Below, one piece after another: positions 41,745 through 52,754 of a DNA stretch of 64,000 nucleotides. This stretch comes from Isochrysis galbana (taxonomy: Eukaryota > Haptophyta > Isochrysidales > Isochrysidaceae). Each line of letters opens with the position of its first letter. Position 1 is the stretch's first letter. The notes beneath the pieces were generated by a model that saw only the letters and a program-made list of their open reading frames with translations, had not been told where the DNA came from and made no database searches. The position numbers and the translations under genes are program-made. The DNA lies in the NCBI GenBank assembly GCA_018136815.1, contig CM030936.1, positions 1,905,694-1,969,693 of the forward strand. Reading direction: 5' to 3'.

Positions 41745-42927
41745 CCAGGAGGGGTGGGAAATAGTGGTTAAAAAGCGTGAGTGACCGGCCTATCTGTAGA
41801 GTGGCGGGGCGGAGCGGGAAGAGCATAGAGGCGGGGCGGACGTGTCTGGCCGGGGTGAGCGGCGCTTAAACAGACCGGTGGGGTGGGGTGATACTCGGTT
41901 GGTTGGGGTGGGGCGCGACGGCCGTGCGGCGGAGCGGAAATGGCGGCTTGGCGGCTTGGCATGTTGCTGCATGGCTAGTGGCAGTAGCGGGGCACTAACA
42001 TTCAGTTGTTTTATTATATATCGCGCTCCTGCGCTCACGAGGACCACAAATAAAAGTACGTAGTAATGCAGCATGATTTTCTAAGTAGTATTGTTACTAC
42101 CCACGAGCCCCGAGCCCCGAGCCCGAGCGCCCCCGGACACACAGGGAAAGGGTGGCATGCTCTTGCGCTGGGGACCTGCCCCTTAGACACCCTGTAGGCA
42201 CCTGAGGAATGGCATGGAACCCCAAACCGCGCGCAACTGAACCTCGAGTCATGGCGGCTATGGCCGGAGCGCACGTACGGCGTACGGGTACACGGATCGT
42301 TGCGGCCCGAGTGCCTTGTCTTGTTGTGGCTCTGAGGCCGCGCTGGATGTGCATGCAAGTATTATGGACGACGGAGAGCGCCCTACCCCCATCCGCTGCA
42401 AATACTTTCAAAGACGACATCATGGATGTGGGCTTCCTGTGCTCCACCACGGGATAACAAAAATTTTCATACAGAAAACTTTCTCGGACATTACTTCCAC
42501 GAGTTCGAATGGAGCTTTGTGTGCAGAGACTCGGCAGCATGTTGGAGGCATGGCAGCAAGCACGCAAGCGCCCAACGACAAAGAGAACGAGAGCGGTAGG
42601 GAGGGAGAGAGAAGGAGGGAGGGAGGAAAGGAGAAGCAAGGAAAAGAGGGGGGAGGATACAGGTTGGGACATGGTGTAGCAACAGAAGCGCACGCTCACA
42701 CTGAAGAGGAAACGGTAAGCATTGTTCACTAGCATGCGGCATGCGCTTGGGCCGGTCAGCAGTGCCATCGATCAACCGATATCAAGGAGTGGCACACCAG
42801 GTACAATGGCAGCCTACACGGCTAGCCATGGCTGTACGTGGCTGCACAGGGTGCCAACAAATGGTGCCGCAGCGGAAGTGGCATCCCTCGCACCCACAAT
42901 GCGTCCATCATGTAGGACTGGCCCTCG
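41745..42927. other. Intergenic with poly-G tract and purine-rich block
   Basis: No gene supported. A G run lies near 41687-41697 (just inside the neighbouring frame) and a GA-rich stretch near 42595-42655. The 223-residue minus frame at 42097-42768 has no domain and uneven composition. Confidence 0.35.
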
Positions 42928-44037
42928 CTACTGGCAGGGAGAGGAACAGCCATTTTGATCGCGCCAGTAGTCGCCGTAGCTGACCAATGAGGCCGGCGGT
43001 CTGAGCAACGAAGGTGAGAGATGATCCATCTGGCTGAAGTTGGTGTATGACGCGAGCGTGTTTGCTCGAGGAGCCTCATCGGCAAGCGCGACAAGTTGCT
43101 TGATGCACAACATGAGGTCTTCCTCCTCATATCCCGTGAAGGAGAGCCTATTCATGGCGTCTTCCAGATACTCAGGATAGTCGGAACAATCGTCGTCGTC
43201 CTCCAGCGATGAGTCCTCCCCCTCCTCAGCGTGGAGATACACTATCCTAGCCAAGCACAGCGCAGACGCCGCCAGTACCGAGGGCAAGAAGCGCAGACAT
43301 GGCAGGTCCTGCAGTGCGAGCTCAAGATAATAGCGAGCGAGATCGCGTTCGGTCACCGCGGGTTCGGACAACTGATTATAGAACCGGGTGAGAAAGCTCG
43401 ATGAAGTGGCGATGCTCAGCTTGAAGCGCAGCGTCGACAGGATGAGGCCCTCCATCTTGAGCACATCCGCGGACTGATAGGCGTTGTCGGTGATGTACAC
43501 GAATTCGCTCACGGAGGGGGCGTTGGTCTCCTCGTACTTGGCGGCGATGAAGAGGCAAGTGACACCAACTAGCTGCAGCTTCGAACGTCGCACGGGCACA
43601 AGCGAGAGAAAGCTGTCGATATAGTGCACCGCGAGGTGGAGCGTCTCGTCAGATAGGCTGTACTCCTGCGCGACGTCAACGATCCAATCGACAAGGATGG
43701 TCCTCATTTGGGCGTTGACGTCGGTTTGCATCTCCATGTAGTTGCCGGAGAGGCTTTGCCCTTTCTCGAGCTCGCGCATGTGCCGTTGCGCCTCCAAGGC
43801 GTACGGGTCCGACTCGTCGTCGAGCGCGGTGTCGCTATTGCTGAGCTCGAGCCATCGCGTGACAGCCGGCTTGGGCGGCATGGAGTCTGCCATCTCAATT
43901 TCTGTCACTGTCCCGTCGTCCTCGACAATGGGCATTACGGAGAGGTTGAGCTTCATCTCCTTCAGCAGCTCCTCCCGCCGCGCCGACTGTTTCATCCGGA
44001 AATTGCGGTAGAACTCGGAGGCCGACGTGTGTGCCAT
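42928..44037 (-). CDS. Mitotic (A-like) cyclin
   Basis: 369 residues from Met 44037; an upstream Met at 44253 would add 72 residues of non-conserved sequence. The cyclin box begins MRTILVDWIVDVAQEYSLSD, continues ETLHLAVHYIDSFLSLVPVR, then LVGVTCLFIAAKYEETNAPS and VSEFVYITDNAY. The MRxILVDW and IAAKYEE signatures, including the Lys and Glu that contact CDK, are those of A/B-type cyclins, and the spacing favours A. The second cyclin fold follows (residues about 260-350). A REEL near the N-terminus is only a weak match to a destruction box. The C-terminal 60 residues are acidic, then Ser-rich. Expected role: CDK activation in S/G2/M. No intron seen. Confidence 0.88.
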   Translation of the reverse strand: MAHTSASEFYRNFRMKQSARREELLKEMKLNLSVMPIVEDDGTVTEIEMADSMPPKPAVTRWLELSNSDTALDDESDPYALEAQRHMRELEKGQSLSGNYMEMQTDVNAQMRTILVDWIVDVAQEYSLSDETLHLAVHYIDSFLSLVPVRRSKLQLVGVTCLFIAAKYEETNAPSVSEFVYITDNAYQSADVLKMEGLILSTLRFKLSIATSSSFLTRFYNQLSEPAVTERDLARYYLELALQDLPCLRFLPSVLAASALCLARIVYLHAEEGEDSSLEDDDDCSDYPEYLEDAMNRLSFTGYEEEDLMLCIKQLVALADEAPRANTLASYTNFSQMDHLSPSLLRPPASLVSYGDYWRDQNGCSSPCQ

Positions 44038-45640
44038 GTCGAGGCTGACCGCTTTTACTCTGCTGCAACGCTGCTGCTGGCTTGTGCTCGCGACTTCGTC
44101 GATCTGAGAAGGGATGCGCGGGGCGAGTGTGAGACGCACGTGATGACGGGGCAGGTATTTCTCGCTCCCGGCCGGGCCATCGGTCTGAGCAGCGGGGAAG
44201 GGGTGGGGAAGGGCTGCGGAAAGAGCGGCGGCCGCACACCTGTCGCTTGGCACTCCGTGACTGGTCCCTCCCTGCCGACGCGAGGGTCGGTGCAGCGGCT
44301 AGGTGCGCCTGCAGGCGGGAAGAGCGGCGTGGTAGCGGCGTGGGCGAGCTCATCGGTGCAAAGCGCTTGTCGAGAGAGGTTGAGGGAGAGAGCGGGCGAG
44401 CGAGCGAGCGAGCGAGCGAGCGGGGAGGCGACAGAGGCGCGGGAGAGAGGGAAGAGAGGCGGGTGGAGGGAGCGCGCGAGGAGAGAGAGAGAGAGAGAGA
44501 GGGAGGGAGAGGGGGGCAGGGAGAGACTGACCGAGTGAGTAAGTGAGTGTATGTGTATGTGGATATCTGTGTATGTGTGAGAGAGAGAAAGAGTCGGCAC
44601 AGAGGGGAGAGTACAGAGATCGTGGCGGTACCATAAAGGAAGAGCGTGGAGAGAGGGAAGAAGCCCATCGCGCGCCAAATAAACCACCGAGAGCCGTGCT
44701 CGCGCCTTTTCTACTGGTTCTACTGACCAACTGTGACCAACGACGAGGCGGAGCGCGCGGACGTGCGCAGGGAGCAACTGGAAATACGTTGAAAAGATGA
44801 CCGTTTTACGTGAATCTCGCGTAACCGTGCAGTGGAGGGAGAAGACAGCGCTCGAGCGCCCGCACCCGCGCGCGGGACCCACCGGTACCTCCGAAAAAAA
44901 AAAAGGGGGGGGGGCGCTTCCCCGCCCTTCCCCGCCGCAGCCCCACGCCCCACGCCCCACACGCCCACACGGCCAGCCACAAACCAGCAAGCCGGCCACG
45001 GCCAAGTCCAAGCCCCAACCCCACCAGTCATCTGAGTTGTGCCCCAACACCCCTAAAGGCCACCTGGGGACCTGAAGGTGTGCCGTAGGCGCGTAGGCGC
45101 GTAGGCGTGGCCATGGCCCGCGCCAAGAAGGTGCAACTCGAGGCTCGAGTAGGGCGGTCAAACAGGTAGGGTAAAACAGGGGTTTTTAACTAATAGTAAG
45201 GGTTGGACTGCATTTGTTGACCGTGGCGCGATGCCCAACAAACAACCTCAGGGGGGACCACTTGCACATGCCGCCACGAAAATCTTCGCCGCCAAGAAAT
45301 GGTGCGATTCGATTCGCCCCCCCTCTCGCCCCCTCGTCCGTCACGCGCGCTCACGCTCACGCTCTATCTAGGTCGTTTGCCTTCATTTGGTACCCCTCGT
45401 TTCCAAATACGCGATGCGTCGGCACAAAAAAAAATCTTATAGTATTTGAGCAAAGGCACCCACCTCATAGTGCTCAACCGCTCAACCATGTCTGTAAATG
45501 GAATGGCGGCTGATGATGTAGTACGCAAGCGATTACAATGGATCATAAGAAAGATGGACGAGAACTTTAAAAATTCATCACACCTCTCTTTCCGCCATAT
45601 GCCAATTCTAAATCTGCCATGCAGGTTATTTATGGCGGAA
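44038..45640. other. Cyclin upstream region with GA/GCGA repeats
   Basis: About 1.6 kb with (GCGA)n near 44396-44420 and (GA)n near 44480-44500, also a G run near 44906-44915. Long frames on either strand here are translations of these repeats. The cyclin promoter must lie in this region. No other gene supported. Confidence 0.45.
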
Positions 45641-45649
45641 GCATTGGCA

Positions 45650-45780
45650 ACCTACTTTTATAAGTGAGGGTCAATGGGGGCCTCGCGCCCCCCTCTCTCC
45701 ATCGCGGACACCCCCCGGGGTGGGCCCGTGCATTCAACCCCAGCCCCTGCCCTCTGGCAGGGGCAGGGCACTCATCAAAT
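45650..45780 (+). repeat. Second retroelement head type
   Basis: Starts CCTACTTTTATAAGTGAGGG, then GGGGGCCTCGCGCCCCCC, CCCCGGGGTGGG and the CCCCTGCCCTCTGGCAGGGG hairpin. It matches 17999-18115 with few differences. No tail follows. Confidence 0.65.
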
Positions 45781-46045
45781 CAGCCCAGACCCCTAGTGGG
45801 CGCGGGCCGCGAGCCGCACTCCCGGGCCCGCATGGGCCTGCCCTCGTACTGACTCCCCCCCCCATCCCTGGTCGCCAGGCAGACAGGGGCCTCAGGTAGG
45901 CGGCCGCCACGGCGAGCGAGAAGCCGGCGTGGCGCGCGCGCAGCTCGAGCGCGCCCGTCGCGTGGAGGCGCGCGTAGCTGGCGGCGAGCAGCAGCGCCTT
46001 GAGCGCGAGCACCGCCGGAAGCAGCGGCTGCGCCGCCGCGCAGCG

Positions 46046-46258
46046 CTAGTGCACGGGCACGACCACGAGGATGAGCACCGAGAGGAGGAGCGTCGCGTTC
46101 AACAGCCACAGGCACGCCCCGCGGCTCCGGCGCGCGAAGCTGCCCACCAGCGCCAAGCCGGTCAGCAACATCACCCACGGCGACAGGTTCGCAGCCAACA
46201 TCGACATCTGCCCTGACTCTTCCACCCACAATCTTGAGGAGACCGCCTTTTGTGCCAC
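46046..46258 (-). CDS. Membrane-segment exon, probable 3' part of a membrane protein
   Basis: The minus frame reads MSMLAANLSPWVMLLTGLAL then, after a short basic loop (ARRSRG), a second hydrophobic segment LLNATLLLSVLILVVVPVH. The first residue of the open frame is not a natural ATG, so an upstream exon is expected; the Cys-rich frame at 46396-46851 is the best candidate. Beyond the stop, hydrophobic coding-like sequence in the same frame continues (LALKALLLAASYARLHATGA), which may be a further part of a larger or degraded gene. Confidence 0.35.
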   Translation of the reverse strand: MAQKAVSSRLWVEESGQMSMLAANLSPWVMLLTGLALVGSFARRSRGACLWLLNATLLLSVLILVVVPVH

Positions 46259-46395
46259 GCGAGCTTCAGTGGGACACTTGCGCGCGCACTGTGCAACGAG
46301 CCTCCGGCGTGTCCTTCGCGGCGTCAGTCAGAGCCTCCCGGTGCGCGAAGATCTGGTTGCCCACGCAACCTTCCCCCCCCCCCCCCCCTCCCCGT

Positions 46396-46851
46396 TCACT
46401 GGGGTGTCAGGCCAAGGGTGTACAATGTGGCACCGGCGTACTTTCCATCGTGGGCGCAGACGTACGAGTTCGGCGCGTGCTGAGTGTCTACCCGGAGGCA
46501 CATCCATCCGGAGTTGGTGTTTCCTTTTTGGTTTATCAGGTTGCCTACTGGCATTTTATTGTTTGGTTGGGATGGTGCCAGTGGCACGTCGCCGCAGACT
46601 GCGGCACCGAAGCCTGTTATCTGTTTACAACCGAGATGCTCGACGTCGTCATACGCGTACTGCGCGGGCCCATTGTTGCAGGTCATCTGATTGGTCATCT
46701 GCTTGCAGGTGTCCCCGTCGATGATGCACCCGTAGACGCCGCCATCTGCGGTGGGGACGCCCTGGGAGTTGCACATGAACTTGTTCGGCTCAAGGCTCGC
46801 GCATGAGACACCTTCGGCGAGGAAGTTGATGGGCCGGCTTTGGTCTTCCAA
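46396..46851 (-). CDS. Cys-rich extracellular-type exon, unknown
   Basis: A 151-residue frame with regularly spaced cysteines (VSCASLEPNKFMCNSQG; GCIIDGDTCKQMTNQMTCNN; GCKQITGFGAAVCGD; WMCLRV; YVCAHDG), suggesting a disulfide-bonded lumenal or secreted domain. I do not recognise the family. With the membrane-segment exon downstream it could form a type I membrane protein. The splice sites between them could not be fixed: several GT candidates lie near the end of this frame. Confidence 0.45.
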   Translation of the reverse strand: MEDQSRPINFLAEGVSCASLEPNKFMCNSQGVPTADGGVYGCIIDGDTCKQMTNQMTCNNGPAQYAYDDVEHLGCKQITGFGAAVCGDVPLAPSQPNNKMPVGNLINQKGNTNSGWMCLRVDTQHAPNSYVCAHDGKYAGATLYTLGLTPQ

Positions 46852-46879
46852 CCAGCACCCAGGAGCTGGATTGCCATGG

Positions 46880-47035
46880 GCTCGAATGGGGGGAGGGCGG
46901 GGTCGAGAGCTAGGGGGTCGAGAGCTAGGGGGGTGGAGCCGGGGGGGGTCGAGAGCCAGGGGGGGTGGAGCCGGGGGGGGTCGAGAGCCAGGGGGGGTGC
47001 GAGAGCCGGGGGGGGTCGATGGCCCGGTTGATGAG
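46880..47035. repeat. GC minisatellite
   Basis: Imperfect tandem units of GGGGGGGTCGAGAGCCAGG and GGTGGAGCCG, about 15-25 bp each, roughly seven units. Confidence 0.75.
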
Positions 47036-47370
47036 CGGGTGGAGGAGGATACTGCGCGAACCTGGGACCAGGGCCCGATTTCGGGGGAGGACCCATCACG
47101 GCGCGGGCGGGAGAAGGGCCTATCCTCATCGCGCCTAAAAAAAAACCCACCGTCTCAGTTTTGCCATCTTCAGCCCGTGAGGAGGTCGACGCCGGCCTGC
47201 GTGCCACTGAGTCGCGCAGGGGCTACGGGGCTACACATATGGAACGGGTTGACATGCGCACGCACGGCGTATCCGCGGGGGACCGATGCACATCGCGCCG
47301 TGCCCATGCACGGCGTGCACCGATGTGATTAGCGAAGAAGCTTTGACGGCGTCTCTCTCTTATAATTTTA

Positions 47371-47661
47371 ATAGGATCTAATGTTAAACAACTACAATAC
47401 AACTGTGGACATTTGATCGCTCAATTCGACTGATGTCCCACTATTGACGGAACGACACCTGACATTAAAGACAACTTACACAGAATTTGCGAGATTGATA
47501 AATCATTCACACTGGTTTATATGAGACACACTCTATTGAGCAAGAAATTCACTGTGAAAACTATCATCAATATGAGTCGTGATGATCTGCTACGTACAAT
47601 GAAAACTTATGTCATCAATTCGGAATTAACTCCCCAGGGATATTTGGGCGAGAATTTGTAG
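47371..47661 (+). pseudogene. AT-rich coding-like fragment, one in-frame stop
   Basis: In the frame of 47401 the sequence translates without interruption from about 47434 to a stop at 47659-47661 (segments DIKDNLHRICEIDKSFTLVY; TIINMSRDDLLRTMKTYVIN; SELTPQGYLGENL). It also continues upstream across a single TGA at 47431 (SNVKQLQYNCGHLIAQFD). TTTTAATAG just before could be a splice acceptor. Codon use is AT-rich, quite unlike the host genes of the window. No family recognised. It may be a remnant of a transferred (for example viral) or mobile gene; that is inference. Confidence 0.35.
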
Positions 47662-49279
47662 GACATCCTGGCCTACCCCTAACAGTTAAAGTAACCGCAA
47701 AAACTACAAAATTCGAATCGCAAATTTCGAGACCAAAATATGCAAACCTGGAACCTGGACTTGAGGCCATGGGCATGGGGAATCTGAATCTGTGAATCTG
47801 CGGCTGTGTGTCTTATGTTTATGTGTCAGTAGTCAGTAGCAACACAAGGGACTGTTCATTCAACTGTGAGTGTGGGCGTGGGCGCGTGTACCTTACTTTC
47901 AACTTACACGACGAATATTCATATTCATGCCTACTGCCTACAGCCTACAGCTACAGCTACAGTCTTCAGATGTCAGATGGGCAATACAACATACAACAGA
48001 AACTGAATAATAAGCAGAAAAGAAGGGGGGAAGGCGAAGGAGAAGGAGGTGGAGGAAAGGGAGACAGGAGATAAGGGCGGTGTCGAGAGGGTGCAACCTC
48101 AGGCTTGGTTGTTTTTTCGGCAACTATACCCCCACCCATGTGGACGGTATAAGTTCTACTTGGAGCTTGGAGGACCCCCTTATTAAAGTACAAAAGTCGT
48201 GCAATTAGGTTTTACTTGTCGCCTTCAAGTAGACCATGCCCAGTGCGTAGCAGTAGTAGGTGTGAGTTAGCCCTGAATCTTCAAACGTTCTTGTTTTCAG
48301 TCATTACCATTACACATACTACATACTACTATCACATATCATATATTTTTACAAATCTCTTTTTTTGGCGCACCGCGCACCGCGAGTCCGACGAAGCTAC
48401 TTTGCTGGCGGTGGCCGATGAAGCAGCCGTATCTGCATCTGCATGTCGTATGTGTATTTATTTGTCCTACCCGCTACCCGCTACCCGGGCTTCATCTTCA
48501 TTTATTTATCGTGGTAAGCCGTAAGGCTCTAACTATCTTACTTTTACTTTTACTTTTCATTGTCTGTTATCTCCCTTGATTATCTCCCTGGGAACAAACA
48601 AGGAATATAGGGAATACACCCTCTCAGAGCTGAGAGCAGAGAGGGCGAGAGAAGACTGCTGCTGCGCGCGCGGGGGGGAGGGGGGGAGGGGCGGAGTCCG
48701 GCGTCCCCATATGTATCCCTAGGAGTAAAGCGCCTCCACCGATGATCTAAATAAATCTACGTGAGGTAGAGCTCCCAAGGGGGCGCGGCCGCCCTTAGTT
48801 AGGCAAGGAGGTTACTCTCTCTCCTTCTCTCGGCCGGTAGCTCCGATCGATCGCGATGAGAGAGAGAGAGAGGGGGAGGGAGGGAGGGAGAGAGAGGGAG
48901 GGAGGGAGGGAGGGAGGGAGAGAGAGAGAGAGAGGGAGGGAGGGAGGGAGGGAGAAGGAGAGGGAGAGAGAGAGGGAGGAAGGGAGGAGAGAGAGAGAGG
49001 GAGAGAGAAAGATAGAGAGCAAGGGAGAGAGAGAGAGAGAGGGAGAGGGAGGGAGGAGGAGAGAGAGAGAGGGACAAGGGATAGGAGGTCAAAAAGAGGA
49101 AGAGAGAGAGAAAGAAGGAGAGCCGAAGGTGGGGGGGGGAGGTGAGAGGGAGAGGGAGAGGAGTGCGACAGGGAGAGGGAGAGAGCCAGCGGGGCAGCAA
49201 GAGCCGACTGGTGCGTCCGAGCCTCAGGCAGGGCAAACGGGAAGGGGCGGGGAAGACAAGGGGAGGGGGGAGGGCGGCG
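47662..49279. other. Intergenic, AT-rich then (GA)n microsatellite
   Basis: 47662-48600 is unusually AT-rich for the window and shows no gene. 48855-49140 is an almost continuous (GA)n/(GGGA)n tract that forms the upstream region or leader of the gene at 49280. Large frames over it are Arg/Glu or Ser/Leu repeats and not genes. Confidence 0.5.
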
Positions 49280-50839
49280 ATGATTGCCGCCGATCGCAGC
49301 CCGGCAGCTCTCGAGGCCGCACACGACGATGAGCCCGACTGCGAGGCAGCGCAGCCGGATGCCCTCGTCATCCGAGGGCTCGGAGCGGGGGAATTCGAGG
49401 CAGGATCCCTAACCCTAGAGAAGGGAACCTGTACGGCTGAGGACAAGAGGCCGAGCTGCATCACACGCTACCTCGCGTGCTGCTGCCCATGCATCCCCGA
49501 ACGGCACAGGCGCCGTCTGTGCTGCGTGCTCTGTGTGTTCTATCTGCTTCTCATCATTTGCGGCTGCGTCTTTGCTGGCGTGATGATCTACAAGCTGATG
49601 ACCGAGATCAAGTTCGTTGTCTGCACCGTGACTCCGTGCCTCCCGGGTGACAATGGCTGCGAGGAATGCCTCGATCCCGACGCGCCATGCGCAAGGAAGA
49701 TGGACAAGTGGGTAACGCGCGAGCTTGCACTGCCATTGAACATTTCATATGTGGTGTACAACCCAATCTTCATCCCGTACACTGTGGACCGACTCGTGAT
49801 GCACACGTCGCTAGACCCGCTGCCGTCCCTAAGCGCAGCCGAGATGCTTGCGATGGATCCGCTCGACGGCGTCCACCATGGTGCGGCCGTGGCTTGTGAG
49901 GCGAACACAGCTCACTACGCAGCAGGTTGGGGTGAGGAGTTGGAGATGTTGTGCATGAGCCAACAGGATGCAACCACGATTGGCCGTCTCAATGCCGTAC
50001 AAAAGGGCCTCAGCGATGAGCGGCTGCATGTCCGTGTGGCCATCCGCACGGTGCTTCCTGTCATCGGATTGCGCCTCGAGCTGACCCAGGATGCCTCCAA
50101 TTATGCTCGAGATTTTGACTTTGCGGCGACGGATCAGCCAAAGGAGGGGCTGGCCGCATGCTCGGAAGTGAGCGGCGTGCAATATGGCGCACCAAAGCGT
50201 GTGCTCGACTTGTATGCGCTCTCCGATTACGAGGTTTCTGTCTGCGCACCTGAGGCTGGCGAATTCGCGGCACTCGTCGCGCGTACGTCCGAGGCCGTCG
50301 GTTGCCTCGCGACCAATAACATGCTGCCTGGCTGCTGGCCGATGTTCCGGAACGGTACCTTCAACGGGGAAGAACTACGCGTCTCCATTCCTATAGAGAT
50401 GTACAACTCCGCGGGCTTCAACCTGACCCTTGACATGGTCGGCTCGGAAGCGAGGGTGTACGAAGAAGAGACCGGAGAGTACATCGCCACAGGCTACCTT
50501 TCGGAAACGGTGACACTACCTGCCCGAACCCGCACGATGCTGCGTTATCACGCCGACATCCGCGAGTTCATCCTACGGGAATCGGCCGATGGAGGTGTGC
50601 TCGCCCTCACGATGAATTCCTATGAGAAGGTCTTTCAGACCCCGGTTGTTCTCGATATCATCTCGCGTGCAACGATTCTGGGTACTACGTACGACCAACA
50701 TTTTTCTCTGTCGCATACCTCTCTCATTGGCCTCGCCTCTACGGATGGCTGTCGTTGTGAGGTTGGACCTGATCCAGAGCGCTGCCGAACTAGCGCCTCC
50801 GTTTATGCAGAGCAAACTGCGGCTACCTTTGGGGGCTGA
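49280..50839 (+). CDS. Single-pass membrane protein with large extracellular domain, unknown family
   Basis: 519 residues from ATG 49280, the first Met after the GA tract. Residues 1-60 are acidic and cytosolic. A Cys cluster (YLACCCPCIPERHRRRLCC, about 64-82) just before the membrane invites palmitoylation. One transmembrane helix spans about 82-106 (CVFYLLLIICGCVFAGVMIY). The remaining 410 residues are extracellular or lumenal, with paired cysteines (CTVTPCLPGDNGCEECLDPD) and N-glycosylation sequons (LNISY, RNGTF, FNLTL). The fold after the membrane (LNISYVVYNPIFIPYTVDRL) resembles a beta-sandwich of the LEA2 or lipid-transfer type, but this is a guess. It ends in a Cys-rich tail. No intron is required. 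Confidence 0.75.
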   Translation: MIAADRSPAALEAAHDDEPDCEAAQPDALVIRGLGAGEFEAGSLTLEKGTCTAEDKRPSCITRYLACCCPCIPERHRRRLCCVLCVFYLLLIICGCVFAGVMIYKLMTEIKFVVCTVTPCLPGDNGCEECLDPDAPCARKMDKWVTRELALPLNISYVVYNPIFIPYTVDRLVMHTSLDPLPSLSAAEMLAMDPLDGVHHGAAVACEANTAHYAAGWGEELEMLCMSQQDATTIGRLNAVQKGLSDERLHVRVAIRTVLPVIGLRLELTQDASNYARDFDFAATDQPKEGLAACSEVSGVQYGAPKRVLDLYALSDYEVSVCAPEAGEFAALVARTSEAVGCLATNNMLPGCWPMFRNGTFNGEELRVSIPIEMYNSAGFNLTLDMVGSEARVYEEETGEYIATGYLSETVTLPARTRTMLRYHADIREFILRESADGGVLALTMNSYEKVFQTPVVLDIISRATILGTTYDQHFSLSHTSLIGLASTDGCRCEVGPDPERCRTSASVYAEQTAATFGG

Positions 50840-51715
50840 GATGCCGTTGCACTTGCGCCGTAGCCAACAGGTTCGTGTGTATCGTTGAAGGTCTGTTGCA
50901 TTCCATTCATCGACTTGGCTAGCACCACGCTGTCGTCGAATGTTGCTGGGGATAGACCGAAGCATTTCCGTTGCGATCCCATGTTTCACATCTGCGACCA
51001 CCAATCTATCTGCCAACAAAATGCTCCTCGTCAACGAATCCCTTTAATAGGCTCGTCGCGACATGTAGGTCGCATGGCAGCCGGGGATATAGCTTGATGA
51101 CTTGAGGCCTTCTTTGCACGCGACGCGCGTTACTCGCTCTTCCTGGGGTGATCGATCGCTCTAGCGTGTATGTGCGTCCTACGTGTGTGCTGGGGACGAT
51201 CGCGCAATGTCATGTTGAAAAATTGTTTGTCTTGTGCAATGTGCATTCTTGTGCTGTGTGTCCAGATCTCTCTTTTGCCTATTTCATTTCTCTTGTATTT
51301 GTGGTTAAATTGGCACTATGTTATTGTATTCGTATTCGTGCCGGTTTGATAGCTGTAGACATGAATATGAATATTCGAATAAGTCACGCGCTCACACTCA
51401 TGGTTCAACGTGTTTCTTTGTTGCCACGGACTCACAAACAGCATAAAATCGCACAGATTTAGATTCATGGATGTAGATTCGCCGTGCAATGACTTGAATA
51501 AAACATAAGCAGTCCTAAGAGTAGTTAATAAATTTATTATCATTTCTGTCATAAAAATCTCGACTCGTTTGAAAGTTCTCCCATTGGCAGTAACGAAGCG
51601 CGAAGCGTCACGCAGTGTCATGCCGTATGATGTGTGTCGTGGCTTGGCGTGTTGGTGCATGGCAATAAAAAGCTAGTAGCTAGCCGTAAGTATCGTGGCG
51701 GTAACACAATGTGAA
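50840..51715. other. Intergenic, no gene seen
   Basis: 3' flank of the membrane-protein gene followed by AT-richer sequence; short frames only. Confidence 0.4.
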
Positions 51716-51719
51716 AATG

Positions 51720-51848
51720 GTCGCCCCCTAGTAGTGCAAGGGGGGGTCGTCAGTTGGTGGGTGGGGGGGGAGCCGGGGAAGTGGGGGTGTAGAACCCTTG
51801 CATGCGAGAGTAGCGGGTCCAGAGTCGCGTGCGCGGTGAGAATATCAT
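51720..51848 (+). repeat. Retroelement 3' end, truncated copy
   Basis: Contains GCCCCCTAGTAGTGCAAGGG, GTGGGGGTGTAGAACCC and the tail GCGCGGTGAGAATATCATAG. The stem (CGTCAGTTGGTGGG) is decayed. Only the last ~130 bp of the element are present. Confidence 0.65.
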
Positions 51849-51939
51849 AGTGTTGTAGTATGATGTATCATCATGCATATTCGCTGCCCCTCTAAGAGCG
51901 GCCTACAGATAAGCCAAATTATAGATTATAGAACTATGT

Positions 51940-51985
51940 TTATACTCGGTTCACCCATCACCCATGACCCATGCCCATGGGGAGC
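51940..51985 (+). repeat. Retroelement head fragment abutting a LINE tail
   Basis: GTTTATACTCGGTTCACCCA, then a short CCCATGA duplication and GGGGAGCACGA. It stops where the LINE tail at 51993 starts. Confidence 0.5.
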
Positions 51986-51992
51986 ACGAAAA

Positions 51993-52604
51993 ACGAAAAA
52001 AAAACTTCTTAATATTCTCGCCGCGCGCGCGACCCTGCACAGTATCTTCGCAGCCACGCCCGCTTCCCTTCCCTCCCCCTCCACCTGCCTTGCGGCTCGT
52101 CCCCTCGTGCTCTACCTAGGGGCTGGGTGTAGTGGGTTTCCAGTGGCAGACGGTGTGTACCGATTCTCGACGGCCTGGTTCTCACCTTCCTCCTGTGCCA
52201 TCGGGCTACCGGCTGATGTGTGTTTGTTCCTTGTGCTGGGCGTCAGGCAACTGTGGTCATTGTGACTAAGGTCTGTCGTCGGTTGGTCGGCTCGCTACTA
52301 GCGGCTAGGGGTCGCTTGGTTAGGCAAGACGCTCTGCTATGTTGAGGGCTTTCGCTACCAGAGACAGATTCGTGTGCATTACCAGGGCGCCTTTGTTGTA
52401 AGTTGAAAAGACAGGGGCGCTGAGGTCGTGTGGAGATTTGATTTTCGGCTTCCTTCCCTGGGTGGCCTTGCGCGTGCGTGCGGTTGAGAAATCGTCCGGC
52501 GGTTCACGACCTCTAACGAGGACCGTGAACCTGCTTAGAACTAGATCAACGAGTTCACGAGGCTGCGCGTGGTTGAGCCTCTGCTGACCTGGGGTGGTGC
52601 GCAC
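51993..52604 (-). mobile_element. Second 5'-truncated LINE copy
   Basis: The minus frame 52604-52320 encodes the same C-terminus as the LINE at 36815 (FTVLVRGREPPDDFSTARTR; KATQGRKPKIKSPHDLSAPV), about half the residues identical by eye. The 3' UTR has CCCCTAGGTAGAGCACGAGG, a GCC-GCAA-GGC stem-loop and the end GGCGAGAATATTAAGAAG followed by T9. Homology to the first LINE stops near 52560, so less than 600 bp of it survives. No target duplication could be identified. Confidence 0.75.
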
Positions 52605-52754
52605 ATGTATATTTTTATAACTTGGGAGAGAAGAATCACCTTGTACTCGAATCGATGGTCATAATAGTCTTTTTTATAGCTTTCTACCAAATTAGTGAGT
52701 GCCTGAAGTCTGGTAATATCCACATCCTCGATTGGAAAATTGTTAACCCCTCCG

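Noticed and set aside
42097-42768. 223-residue minus-strand frame
   Set aside because: No recognisable segment, overlaps a purine-rich tract, and antisense frames are equally open.
48799-49464. 221-residue minus-strand frame
   Set aside because: Ser/Leu/Pro translation of a GA microsatellite and antisense to the membrane-protein gene.
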